DNA from: Zoogloea sp.
GTDB taxonomy: Bacteria; Pseudomonadota; Gammaproteobacteria; Burkholderiales; Rhodocyclaceae
Length of the DNA stretch: 64,000 nucleotides
Direction: 5' to 3'
Assembly (NCBI GenBank): GCA_023150095.1
Contig: JAKLLO010000003.1
Location: 1 to 64,000 of the forward strand
The translations under genes were made by a program, and so were the position numbers. Position 1 is the stretch's first letter; each line of letters starts with the position of its first letter. Below are positions 28,701-33,727 of this stretch, in pieces. Under the pieces are notes generated by a model that had not been told where the DNA came from, ran no database searches, and was given only the letters and a program-made list of their open reading frames with translations.

Positions 28701-31652
28701 CTGCACCGGATGTTCTCCGCCTGGACGGAAGCTTCCACATGGAACAGCCTCGACTCCGGCATCCAGACCAACGACGCCGAAGCTGGCACTTCCGCAACGC
28801 TCAGCTTCAGTGCAGGCGTTTCCGGCTGGAACACCGTCACGGGCCTCCAGAGTACGGTGCAGGCGTGGGCCGACGGCGCAACCAACAACGGCTGGGCTTT
28901 CCTGTCCGTCAGTCCCGGCGCAGACAACTGGACGTTCGCGTCGTCCGAATACGCCACCGTCAGCCTGCGTCCTTACCTCGTCATCAACTACGAAGCGCCA
29001 ATCGCGCCTGTCATCACCAGCAACGGCGGCGGCGCGAGCGCAGCGGTCAGCATCGCCGAGAACACCAGCGCCGTCACCACCGTCACGGCCACCGACGCCG
29101 ACAGCACGCCCAGCGAGCTCAGCTACAGCATCGTCGGTGGCGCGGACGCCGCGAAGTTCACCGTCAACAGCAGCACCGGGGTGCTGAGCTTCCTCGCCGC
29201 GCCTGACTACGAATCCCCCACCGACTCTGGCGGCAACAACATCTACGACGTCACCGTCCAGGTCAGCGACGGCTTCCTGACGGATACCCAGGCCATCGTC
29301 GTCACGGTGACACCGACGAACGACAACACCCCGGCGATTACTAGCAGCGCCAGTGCGAACGTCGCCGAGAACACCACGGCCGTGATGACCGTCACCGCGA
29401 CGGATGCCGACCTGCCGGCCCAGACTCTGACGTACAGCATCGTCGGCGGGGCGGACGCCGCCAACTTCTCGATCAACAGCAGCACCGGCGCCCTCAGCTT
29501 CGTCACCGCGCCTGACTACGAAGCGCCCACCGATTCCGGCGGCAACAACATCTACGACGTCACGGTGCAAGTCTCCGACGGCACGCTGACGACCACCCAG
29601 GCCATCGCTGTCACCGTCACCTCGGCGAACGACAACACCCCGTCAATCACCAGCAGCGCCACCGCGAACGTCGCCGAGAACAGCACCGCGGTATTGACCG
29701 TGACCGCCACCGACGCCGACCTGCCGGCGGAGACCTTCAGCTTCAGCATCGTCGGCGGCGCCGATGCCGCGAAGTTCACCATCAACAGCAGCACCGGCGC
29801 GCTGAGCTTCGTCACCGCCCCCGACTACGAAGCGCCCACCGACTCCGGCGCCAACAACATCTACGACCTCACCGTCCAGGTCTCCGACGGCACTCGCAAC
29901 GCGACGATGGCGCTGGCAATCACCGTCACCAACCGCAACGAAATGCCCCAGGGAAGCACGGGTCGCGTGACCGTTGCCGAGGATGTGACCCACGTCTTTG
30001 CGATGGCCGACTTTGGGTTTGCCGATCCGCTGGATGCGTCGGCCAACAGCCTGGCGGACGTCCAGATCGTCACCGTTCCCACGCGCGGTAACCTGACCCT
30101 CGACGGGGCGGCCGTGGCGGACGGGCAGTGGATCGCCGCTGCCGACATTGCTGCCGGGCGGCTGCGCTTTGCCGCGGAGCCCGACGAGAACGGCACGGCT
30201 TACGCCTCGCTGGCGTTCCGGGTGCGGGACGATGGCGGCACCGTCGACGGTGGTGTCGATACCGAGTCAGGCAGCCACGTCCTGACCATTGACGTCAGCC
30301 CGGTCAATGACAGCCCGGTGGCCCATGGCGATGCCTACAGCCTCGACGAGGATACGCCGCTGGTCGTCAGCAGCGCCGGCGGCCTGCTCGCCAACGATGG
30401 CGACATTGACGGCGATGCGCTGTCGGCCGGGTTGCTGGGCGGTCCGGCGCACGGCAGCCTGAGCCTGGCGGCCGACGGCAGCTTTGTTTACACGCCCGAC
30501 GCCGACTGGTTTGGCGCCGACAGCTTCATCTATCGCGCCATTGACGGCAGCGCCGTCGGTGCGCCGGTTACCGTCAGCCTGGTGGTGCGCCCGGTCAATG
30601 ACGCACCGACGATCGTCCGCGCCAGCCTGCAGCTCATCCAGGGCGGCAGCACCGTGCTTGCGGCCGATGCGGTGTCGGCGGTGGACGTGGATTCGGCTGC
30701 GGGCGACGTGGTGTTTGTGGTGGATTCGGTCAGCCACGGCCACTTCGAGCTGCAGTCTGCGCCTGGCGTTGCGGTCGGGCAGTTCAGCTACGCGGCGCTG
30801 GCGGCCGGCAAGGTGGTGTTCGTCCACGAGAGCATCCTGAACCTGCCGGTCGTCGTGTTGCATCCCAGCGACGGCCTTGCCGACGGTGCGCCGCTGGCGG
30901 CCAGCGTCGGTTATTCGGGCACCAGCGTGCTCGTGCCGCCGGGAGGGGCGGGCGGTTCGGAGGAGCCTGTGGTGGTCGTGCCGCCGGTCGTCATCGCGCC
31001 CACCACGCCGACGGCGCCCGCCACGAACACCCCCAAACCCGCCGAGACGGCCAAGCCTGCGACGCCGCCTGCCTCGACGCCGGTCATCCGGCCAGACACC
31101 GCGGCCACGCTTGAGGGCGACTCGGCTGCCATCAGCGTGACGCCGGCCGTTGGCACTGAAGGCGCTGACGCTCATGTGCGGCGATATTCTGCCGAAAACA
31201 GCTCGGTGAGGTTTGGCAACGCCCAGATCACCCTCAGCCTTGGCGCCAGCACGCAAGGGCCGTTGATGGAGTTCATGCTCGGCGCGGTGGACACCAGTCA
31301 GGCCAACGCCAGTTCGACCGGCAACCGTCAGTCCACCCCGGAGAAGGCCAAGGTGCCGCCGCTGGGTGACGACGCCTATGCCGACGTGCGCGTCGTGCTC
31401 AACGCCGTGGAGCTCTCGGGGATTGCGCTGTCGGTGGGCGCGGTGTGGTGGGCAACCCGGGCCGGCGGACTGGTGGCCAGCCTGCTGATGGCCGCCCCGG
31501 CCTGGCGAACCTTCGATCCCTTGCCGGTGCTCGGCCCGCGCGACGAGGAGGAGGGCGACTGGGGCGAAATGATGGATGACGAGATGGCACGAGACGAAGA
31601 AGGCGCAGCAGACGTGTTCGACGAACACCGCACCACGGGAGCCCGCGGGTGA
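16119..31652 (+). CDS. Giant modular surface protein (5177 aa), DUF4347, propeller, cadherin-like and beta-helix domains
   Basis: A 5177-residue predicted adhesin or matrix protein. Residues 10-26 (IETFESRILYSADPGP) resemble the LEPR-xLL motif found at the N-terminus of giant proteins; there is no ordinary signal peptide. Residues about 50-222 are DUF4347, with H114 (VVGHG) and C157 (LLLYGC). Next come seven propeller-like repeats (about 225-613), cadherin-like domains, three CSLREA/beta-helix modules (about 873-1355, 2143-2550, 2885-3480), seven delta-60 repeats (about 1488-1884), a DNRLRE-like domain (about 4110-4293), three near-identical cadherin repeats (about 4300-4606), two bacterial Ig-like domains and a Pro/Thr linker (about 4943-4990). 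A hydrophobic helix (about 5099-5125), FDPLPVL and an acidic tail end it. Exact ligand is unknown. Its stop overlaps the next gene. Confidence 0.85.
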   Translation: MKSRRHRRALIETFESRILYSADPGPAGIVAAVLAGSAHPGDGTTAIQQGGTELVFVDARVPDVQQLLDDLSAQQQAGRPIEVVLVGSDEDGIGVIGSTLAGRSDVSAVHVVGHGASGVAQLGASALDAGSVFQRAGEIAAWGDALSADADLLLYGCDVGEGDAGQSLVTTLAQLAGADVAASDDPTGSALLGGDWDLEMRTGMVEATPFASANVQAEWTRVLALTTQGSETLVNTTTTGTQTENWSNKSVAMDANGNYVVIWMDGSGATDTGIGIYGQRFNASGVAQGAQFHVNTYTADNQRNPTVAMDASGNFVVVWESSGQDGSSYGIYAQRYNSSGVAQGSEFRVNTTTTYDQIEASVAMDANGNFVIAWQSWSQDLVNTNGIYAQRYNSSGVAQGSEFLVNTYTTESQTEPSVAMDAAGNFVIAWQSFGQDGDNEGIYAKRYNSSGVVQGSEFHVSTYTTSNQDLPVVAMDSTGNFVVVWESNQDGSGNGIYGQRYNSSGAAQGSEFRINTTTTNQQQNPVLTMLAGGAFAVTWQSTAQDGSFDGVYMRQYDSSGTALTAETLVNTTTTDYQDVPSIAADEKGHLVVVWHGNGPGDADGIFMQRYVYAVAPVLTLTGYSGTYVENAGVIYDAGATVTDADTTTFTGGQLIYQITANGTASDELGIRNQGTGAGLIGLSGTNVTYGGTTIGTYSGSFGNGSTPLTVTFNSNASVAAVQALVRNVTYRNTSDNPSTATRSISLTVSDGTGMTSTPAVVSMAVTAVNDAPIITSAASASVAENTTAVMTVTSSDVDGGTPVYSISGGVDAAKFTINSSTGALSFAAAPDYETPTDSGGNNVYDVTVQVSDGAGGTATQAIAVTVTDVSSALVVTTTADTNDTGLGSSFTAEQLNASKGTDGRISLREAIIAANTTAGTDTISFNIPDALVSGTHTIKPTTALPTITGAVIIDGTTEPDYVVGRPVVEIDGSLTGSGVNGLVLGAGAGGSTIRGLAINSFNSSNGYALYLMAGADGNVIEGNIIGLDADGTTAVPTMSNFGVYVASSGNTIGGTTTAARNVLSNNINAGVALYGSNNVVIGNYIGTDATGTLARGNGNDGADVYGGANNRVGGTTAAERNIISGNQRNGIEVSTGLTGTLIQGNYIGTDVSGTLSLGNNYGGIWVGSSSTGVTIGGTAAGAGNTIVNNPTGGIYTDTSSVSFSLLGNTFYNNTNLAIDLKNDGVTANDAGDADTGPNSLQNFPVITSARIDGAGHLAVVGTLASSASSYYRIEFYANATQDASGYGEGQRYLGYVNVATNGAGNASFNTVLAVSMAVGESVTATATKSNVSYSSYTDTSEFAADVLVSVNLIPVVTTTGSTLAYTENGAATAVDSALTVSDSDSPNLSGATVSITSGFASGQDTLAFTDQSGITGSWSVATGVLTLSGSASVASYQAALRSITYVNTAEQPSTATRTVSFAVTDGLGTSTAATRNISVASVDDAPSFNAADFTVTTAPGSAADRGYATTIQPDGKILVAGYSSNGSNLDFLLMRYNADGTLDTSFGGGDGIVTTAIGSSDDEAHAVVLQSDGRIVVAGFTTSGIQRDFALVRYLADGTLDTTFGGGDGIVTTDIGSSSTDEAWSMVVQTDGRIVLGGNSAGDFAVVRYLADGSLDTSFSGDGKATVDLAAATDTGYGLALQSDGKLVQSGSATVGATLDFGVVRYNTDGSLDTSFGGGDGIVTTPVGSSFDIAQSVAVQSDGKIVVGGYSTNGSNNDFAVIRYTSAGAIDTGFGGGDGITTVDFGGHDASWSTALQSDGRIVMVGGASSSDLAAVRLLSDGSLDTSFSGDGKFSAYLGTSSFLYSAAIGADGRVVATGYSNTTTDDVLLVRLSGDGQFDSRSNPATTSLGGSASYTENASAVVIDSSVRLFDTELNAADSYAGATLALARSGGANAQDVFSASGNLGTLTQGGSLLLSGVNVGTVTTNSSGTLLLTFNASATQLRINEVMSAIAYANSSDAPPASVTLSWTFSDGNAGGQGAGGAKTATGSSTINITAVNDAPVITSSASTSVAENTTAVITVTATDPDSGAPSYSIVGGADAAKFTINSSTGVLSFVSAPDYEAPTDAGANNVYNLSVQVSDGSATAVQAISVTVTDVASTLIVDTTADTNDTGLGSSFNAEQLNASKGTDGRISLREAIIAANTTAGLNTISFNIAGTGPHSIALASALPTVTDAVIIDGNSEPDYAGTPVVELNGTSAGTTSGLVLGAGSSGSTVRGLAINRFNLSGIEVIDGSAGNLIAGNYIGTDVTGLLGYGNGKWGIDLNTAGAGNVIGGNASAVRNILSGNGMGGIAIDGGSVTGTIVQGNYIGVGADGVTQLGNTGYGAILVFGEGQALIGGTGAGEGNLIASNLAGVTISYSTTDNVILGNRFLGNGGIGIDLGGDGVTANDVGDADTGASRLQNYPVLSSAVSNGSQVDIAGSLNSEANSYYRIEFFGSSSAHASGYGEGATYLGYTNVATNASGNASFSATLTAVVPNGTIISATATLSNASYSTFVATSEFAANITAVASNIAPAGTTGTVTATEDTTYTFATSDFGFTDPDANALLRVWIDSLPAAGTLRLNGSTFGAGTGILASDISAGRLTYQPLANSNTSTSLTFRVQDDGGTVNGGQDTDASANTLTIAITAVNDAPVITSSATASVAENTTAVMTVTATDVDLPAQTLSYSIVGGADAARFSINASTGALSFATAPNYESPTDAGGNNVYDVTVQVSDGALTSTQAIAVSVTPVNDNTPTITSNGGGASASVSIAENTLIVTSVTATDADLPGDTLTYDISGGVDAAKFTIDSNTGVLQFIAAPDYENPTDSGANNVYNLTVRVSDGTNTDTQAIAVTVTNVASELIVTTAADTADGNTSSIANLIANKGADGKISLREAITAANNTAGADTITFAIGSGAQIINLTSALPTITSVIHIEGDSQAGFTGEPVIALNGASAGAGTIGLLFSGSGAAGSSVKYLAINNFTASGIRIENTSNVTVAGNYLGTNLAGSAAAGNEVGVVIYNASNNLIGGTTVASRNVISGNTVDGVQIFSGGATGNVVSGNYIGLDATGTVDLGNASQGVAIFAGATYNTIGGTTAGARNVISGNNGVGVRISESGTNFNTISGNYIGTNAAGNAAIGNTLQGVQIDTGSGNVIGGTVAGAGNVISGNLDNGILITNGGVNNYVQGNIIGLDESGTTVIANGQEGVEVTVGASGTWIGGTTSATRNIISGNTWQGIGVYGATTTGTVIRGNWIGVAADGTTARGNEKQGILVSDATNTMIGGSNAGEGNIIANAGVGHQGVVIAGASTGVVMIGNSIYANSGLGIDLGGDWITANDTGDADTGANNLQNTPVLTSAATTGSAITITGTLNSVASTHFRIEFFANPAPDSSGYGEGQTYLGFVDVLTDASGNASFSPTITAAVPTGEVVTATATRLTSGMSFVETSEFAADIYTNPPAITSNGGGSTAAVSVAENTTAVTTVTATDPDGAAQTLTYSLAGGTDQGRFQINSSTGALSFLVAPNFEAPTDADSNNVYEVIVQVADGTGATDTQTINVTVTNANDAPVISFVSGNANYPENAGPVLVAASATVTDEDGGNFDTGRLVVQFTANGQAEDRIAIRNQGTGAGQIGISGSNVTYGGVVIGTWTGGTSGSTPLIVTFNASANAAAAQALGRNITYENVSDNPSTAVRTMAGYLEDGDGGTSNTASGTITMVPANDAPTITSAATANVAENTTAVLTVTSSDTDGGTPVYSIVGGADAAKFSINSTTGALSFQSAPDFEAPTDAGGNNVYDVMVQAADGAGGTTSQAIAVTVTNVNEAPVVTITPATYAATEQTTLTLSGTGLSIADADAGAATLRATLSVVSGTLTVGVGTTGVTVVSGSGSASVVLEGSQAQLNDLLAGNAGGTISYLFGGDAPPATDTLTLNVNDLGSTGSGGAASGADSATINLTAVNDAPVNTVPGAQATSVNTSLTFGTATSNPIAISDADAASATMQVSLTITNGTFTLASTAGLSFTTGDGTGDAAMTFTGTIAAINAALDGASFIPTTAYSGDASIALVTSDLGNTGGGALTDSDTIHIQVGASRFQEGVGGYTGTQDTYVQDTTPTTAYGAASTVLVDDGSPQSQGLLRFDNLFGSGVGQIPFGATITSASLSFYVTNHDAADTVYLHRMFSAWTEASTWNSLDSGIQTNDAEAGTSATLSFSAGVSGWNTVTGLQSTVQAWADGATNNGWAFLSVSPGADNWTFASSEYATVSLRPYLVINYEAPIAPVITSNGGGASAAVSIAENTSAVTTVTATDADSTPSELSYSIVGGADAAKFTVNSSTGVLSFLAAPDYESPTDSGGNNIYDVTVQVSDGFLTDTQAIVVTVTPTNDNTPAITSSASANVAENTTAVMTVTATDADLPAQTLTYSIVGGADAANFSINSSTGALSFVTAPDYEAPTDSGGNNIYDVTVQVSDGTLTTTQAIAVTVTSANDNTPSITSSATANVAENSTAVLTVTATDADLPAETFSFSIVGGADAAKFTINSSTGALSFVTAPDYEAPTDSGANNIYDLTVQVSDGTRNATMALAITVTNRNEMPQGSTGRVTVAEDVTHVFAMADFGFADPLDASANSLADVQIVTVPTRGNLTLDGAAVADGQWIAAADIAAGRLRFAAEPDENGTAYASLAFRVRDDGGTVDGGVDTESGSHVLTIDVSPVNDSPVAHGDAYSLDEDTPLVVSSAGGLLANDGDIDGDALSAGLLGGPAHGSLSLAADGSFVYTPDADWFGADSFIYRAIDGSAVGAPVTVSLVVRPVNDAPTIVRASLQLIQGGSTVLAADAVSAVDVDSAAGDVVFVVDSVSHGHFELQSAPGVAVGQFSYAALAAGKVVFVHESILNLPVVVLHPSDGLADGAPLAASVGYSGTSVLVPPGGAGGSEEPVVVVPPVVIAPTTPTAPATNTPKPAETAKPATPPASTPVIRPDTAATLEGDSAAISVTPAVGTEGADAHVRRYSAENSSVRFGNAQITLSLGASTQGPLMEFMLGAVDTSQANASSTGNRQSTPEKAKVPPLGDDAYADVRVVLNAVELSGIALSVGAVWWATRAGGLVASLLMAAPAWRTFDPLPVLGPRDEEEGDWGEMMDDEMARDEEGAADVFDEHRTTGARG
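16791..17958 (+). repeat. Seven tandem about 55-residue repeats in the giant protein
   Basis: Seven copies of a unit around VAMDANGNFVVVWES..GIYAQRYNSS. The anchor segments are SVAMDANGNYVVIW, TVAMDASGNFVVVW, SVAMDANGNFVIAW, SVAMDAAGNFVIAW, VVAMDSTGNFVVVW, VLTMLAGGAFAVTW and SIAADEKGHLVVVW. Exactly seven beta-rich units suggests one closed seven-bladed propeller. The DNA copies are similar but not identical. Confidence 0.8.
18736..20180 (+). other. First CSLREA / right-handed beta-helix module of the giant protein
   Basis: Begins with VVTTTADTNDTG and DGRISLREAIIAAN, the CSLREA-type entry motif, then runs through ladder-like rungs (GNVIEGNIIGLDADGT, NVVIGNYIGTDATGT, GTLIQGNYIGTDVSGT) typical of pectate-lyase-like parallel beta-helices, and ends with a beta domain (YYRIEFYANATQDASGYGEG). 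Confidence 0.75.
20581..21770 (+). repeat. Seven delta-60-type repeats in the giant protein
   Basis: Seven copies of the about 55-residue delta-60 repeat with the signature QSDGKIVVGGY, then FAVVRYxxDGSLDTSFGGGDG. Starts of units read QPDGKILVAGY, QSDGRIVVAGF, QTDGRIVLGGN, QSDGKLVQSGS, QSDGKIVVGGY, QSDGRIVMVGG and GADGRVVATGY. This is a second seven-fold set, again consistent with a seven-bladed propeller. Confidence 0.85.
22546..23770 (+). other. Second CSLREA / beta-helix module of the giant protein
   Basis: Same order as the first module: VDTTADTNDTGLGSSF, DGRISLREAIIAAN, rungs with NLIAGNYIGTDVTG and GTIVQGNYIGVGADG, then YYRIEFFGSSSAHASGYGEG. The entry segment is nearly identical in protein to that at 18740-18870, showing internal duplication. 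Confidence 0.75.
24770..26560 (+). other. Third CSLREA / beta-helix module of the giant protein
   Basis: Longest of the three. Entry DGKISLREAITAANNTAG, about ten rungs (for example NTISGNYIGTNAAGN, NYVQGNIIGLDESGT, GTVIRGNWIGVAADGT), and closing beta domain HFRIEFFANPAPDSSGYGEG. It is more diverged than modules one and two. Confidence 0.75.
28447..28998 (+). other. DNRLRE-like domain of the giant protein
   Basis: A single non-repeated domain with TQDTYVQDTTPTTAYGAAS, LLRFDNLFG, TITSASLSFYVTN, VYLHRMFSAWTEASTWNSLD and SLRPYLVINY. This matches the DNRLRE type of extracellular domain found near carbohydrate-active regions. It may bind polysaccharide, which is inference. Confidence 0.65.
29000..29940 (+). 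repeat. Three tandem near-identical cadherin-like repeats
   Basis: Three consecutive units of about 100 residues (29014-29326, 29332-29629, 29641-29935). Each carries VAENTTAV(M/L)TVTATDAD, YSIVGGADAAKF, INSSTGALSFVTAPDYEAP and DVTVQVSDG. Similar single units recur at about 18436, 22250, 24148, 24446, 26560 and 27350. Acidic positions (TDADLP) fit calcium binding as in cadherins. Confidence 0.8.
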
Positions 31653-33214
31653 AACTCCGTTTCCCGACCCTCAACCCGGTCGCCCGCATCTCGCTGGGCC
31701 TCGTGGCGCTGGTGGTGTCGCTGCTGATGGCGGCCGACCTGGTGTTCGGGTTGATCCCCGACCGCTCCGCGCTGGCCCGCCAGGTGCGCCAGCAGATCAG
31801 CGAGAGCCTGGCGGTGCAGGCCGCCACCCTGCTCCAGTCCGGTGACGTGAAGACGCTCCAGAGCACCCTTGACAGCGTGATCCAGCGCAACACCGAGGTG
31901 CGCTCGCTGGCCGTGCGCCAGCAGGGCGGCGCGATCATCGCCGAGGCCGGCGACCACGGCCTCTGGTGGCGCCCGCCCGAGGACGGCTCGTCCACCCTCA
32001 CCCAGGTGCGGGTGCCGGTGCTGGCCGACAACAAGCCGTGGGGCGAGGTGGAGCTGGTGTTCAAGCCAGTGTTGCCCGAAACGGTTGGCGAATGGCTCAC
32101 CTATCCCACCCTGGTGGCCATGCTCACCATCTCGCTGGGTGGCTTTCTGGCGTTCTACCTGTATCTGCGCAGGGTGCTCGAATACCTCGATCCGGCCAAG
32201 GCGATTCCCGACCGGGTGCGCACGGCCTTCGACACCCTGGCCGAAGGCGTGCTGGTGCTCGACAAGCAGGGGCGCGTGGTGCTGGCCAACAAGGCCTTCC
32301 GTCACTTCCACCCGGAAGCCCAGGAGGACATGACCGGCCGCGCGGTGACCGAGCTCAGCTGGCTTGTCGAAGGCTTCCACGCCACGCCTGACAACCCCTA
32401 CCCGTGGGTGACGGCGATGGAGCGCCGCAGCAACTCCGGCGACCACACCCTCGAGATGGCCCGCCCGGGCGAGGAGGAGCCGCTGCGTGCCATCGTCGGC
32501 TGCTCGCCGATCCTTGATGGCCACGGCCGGTTGCGGGGCTGCCTGGTCAACTTCTCGGATGTGACCATGCTGCACCGGATCAACGACCAGCTGCTCGGCA
32601 CGCTGGTGGATCTGGAAGCCTCGAAGGAAGAGATCCGCCGCCAGAACGAGGAGCTCCACCGCCTCGCCACCCGCGACCCGATGACCGGCTGCCTCAACCG
32701 CCGGGCCTTCTTCGGCGCGGCCGATCCCCTTTACGAACAGCTCAAGGCGGAAGGCGAGGAGGTGTGCTGCATCATGAGCGATATCGACCACTTCAAGTCC
32801 TTCAACGACCGCTACGGCCACGCGGTGGGCGATCAGGTCATCAAGTCGGTGGCCAAGTGCCTGGGCACCGATCTGCGGGAGGTGGACATGCTGTGCCGTT
32901 ACGGCGGCGAGGAGTTCTGCATCATGCTGCCCGGCGCCACGCCGGAGCAGGCCGCCGAGGTGGCCGAGCGGCTGCGCGCCGCCATCGAAAACCACGCCGG
33001 CGCTGCGGTGCGGGACATTCCGGGCATCCGCATCACGTCGAGCTTTGGGGTGGCATCGATCCGCAGCGGGGCGAAAGATCCGGCCGAACTCATCGACCAG
33101 GCCGACAACGCCCTTTACCAATCGAAGCAGAGCGGCCGCAACCGGGTGTCGGTGTGGGCCGGCGAGCGGTCGGTGGGGGCTGACGCCAATGTGCCGGAGG
33201 TGGCGCACCACTGA
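31649..33214 (+). CDS. Membrane diguanylate cyclase (PAS-GGDEF)
   Basis: Makes the second messenger c-di-GMP from two GTP; 521 residues. An N-terminal membrane helix (about 15-35), a periplasmic sensor of about 110 residues, a second helix (about 150-171), a PAS-like domain (about 190-310), a short coiled coil, then GGDEF (about 350-510). The active-site motif is GGEEF in RYGGEEFCIMLPG, and an inhibitory RxxD site (REVD) sits five residues before it, so product feedback is expected. The GTG start overlaps the giant-protein stop by four bases (GTGA), which ties its translation to that gene. That makes it a likely dedicated regulator of the surface protein or its export. Confidence 0.9.
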   Translation: MKLRFPTLNPVARISLGLVALVVSLLMAADLVFGLIPDRSALARQVRQQISESLAVQAATLLQSGDVKTLQSTLDSVIQRNTEVRSLAVRQQGGAIIAEAGDHGLWWRPPEDGSSTLTQVRVPVLADNKPWGEVELVFKPVLPETVGEWLTYPTLVAMLTISLGGFLAFYLYLRRVLEYLDPAKAIPDRVRTAFDTLAEGVLVLDKQGRVVLANKAFRHFHPEAQEDMTGRAVTELSWLVEGFHATPDNPYPWVTAMERRSNSGDHTLEMARPGEEEPLRAIVGCSPILDGHGRLRGCLVNFSDVTMLHRINDQLLGTLVDLEASKEEIRRQNEELHRLATRDPMTGCLNRRAFFGAADPLYEQLKAEGEEVCCIMSDIDHFKSFNDRYGHAVGDQVIKSVAKCLGTDLREVDMLCRYGGEEFCIMLPGATPEQAAEVAERLRAAIENHAGAAVRDIPGIRITSSFGVASIRSGAKDPAELIDQADNALYQSKQSGRNRVSVWAGERSVGADANVPEVAHH

Positions 33215-33236
33215 CGGCTGTGCGCCGCCAGCCCCA

Positions 33237-33291
33237 AAACAATCAAGGCCGGATTATTGCAATTTCAGCAACAATCCGGCCTTGATTGTTT
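33237..33291. terminator. Bidirectional Rho-independent terminator
   Basis: A 19-bp stem (AACAATCAAGGCCGGATT arm, 33237-33255 with 33273-33291) closed by a smaller inner hairpin. A-rich on the left and T-rich on the right, so it can serve both the diguanylate cyclase (plus) and exbD (minus), which converge here. Confidence 0.9.
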
Positions 33292-33304
33292 CATCCGGCG
33301 GACT

Positions 33305-33727
33305 TCACTTGGCGCCGGGGTCCGTCACGAAGGCCACCTTGGCGAGCCCGTGGCGGCTGGCAGCGGAGAGCAGCTGGGCCACGTGGTCGTATTGGGTCTG
33401 GCGGTCCACCTGCAGGTGGATCTCGGGCTGGGGCTCGTGGCTCGCGGCGGCAGCCAGACGGGGCTCGAGGGCGTCGGCGGCGACCGTCTCGCCGTTCCAG
33501 CTGAGGCTGCCGTCGGCCTTGATCGACACCTGAACCTTCTCGGGCTTGATCTGCTCCGGCTGGCTGCTGGCCTTGGGCAGGTCGAGCTTCACCGCGTGGT
33601 TGATCACCGGCACGGTGATGATGAAGATGATCAGGAGCACCAGCATCACGTCCACCAGGGGCGTCATGTTGATCTCCGACATCACCTCGCCGTCGTCGTC
33701 GAAATCGCTGGTTCCGAAGCTCATCAT
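33305..33727 (-). CDS. exbD: Biopolymer transport protein ExbD
   Basis: ExbD/TolR family, 140 residues. One membrane helix (about 24-42, LVDVMLVLLIIFIITVPV) carries the proton-path aspartate D26 in MTPLVDVML; the rest is a periplasmic domain. With ExbB it uses proton motive force to energise TonB. The start overlaps the exbB stop by four bases, so the two are translated together. Located last in the tonB-exbB-exbD operon, it is assigned as ExbD rather than TolR because tonB is present and tolA, tolB and pal are absent. Confidence 0.92.
   Translation of the reverse strand: MMSFGTSDFDDDGEVMSEINMTPLVDVMLVLLIIFIITVPVINHAVKLDLPKASSQPEQIKPEKVQVSIKADGSLSWNGETVAADALEPRLAAAASHEPQPEIHLQVDRQTQYDHVAQLLSAASRHGLAKVAFVTDPGAK

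Noticed and set aside
16791-29940. CRISPR array in the repeated DNA of the giant gene
   Set aside because: The repeats are in-frame protein repeats of 165-300 bases without uniform spacers.
16080-30200. Long open frames antisense to the giant gene (for example 16080-18926, 19623-21482, 24030-26324 on the minus strand)
   Set aside because: They arise from the high GC content and repeated Gly/Thr/Ser codons of the sense gene; they have no ribosome sites, no family match and repetitive His/Gly/Val composition.
16119-31652. Type I (RTX) or LapA-type adhesin
   Set aside because: I saw no RTX nonapeptides (GGxGxDxUx), no ABC exporter of the HlyB type and no LapD/LapG genes; the operon has a SecA-like motor instead.
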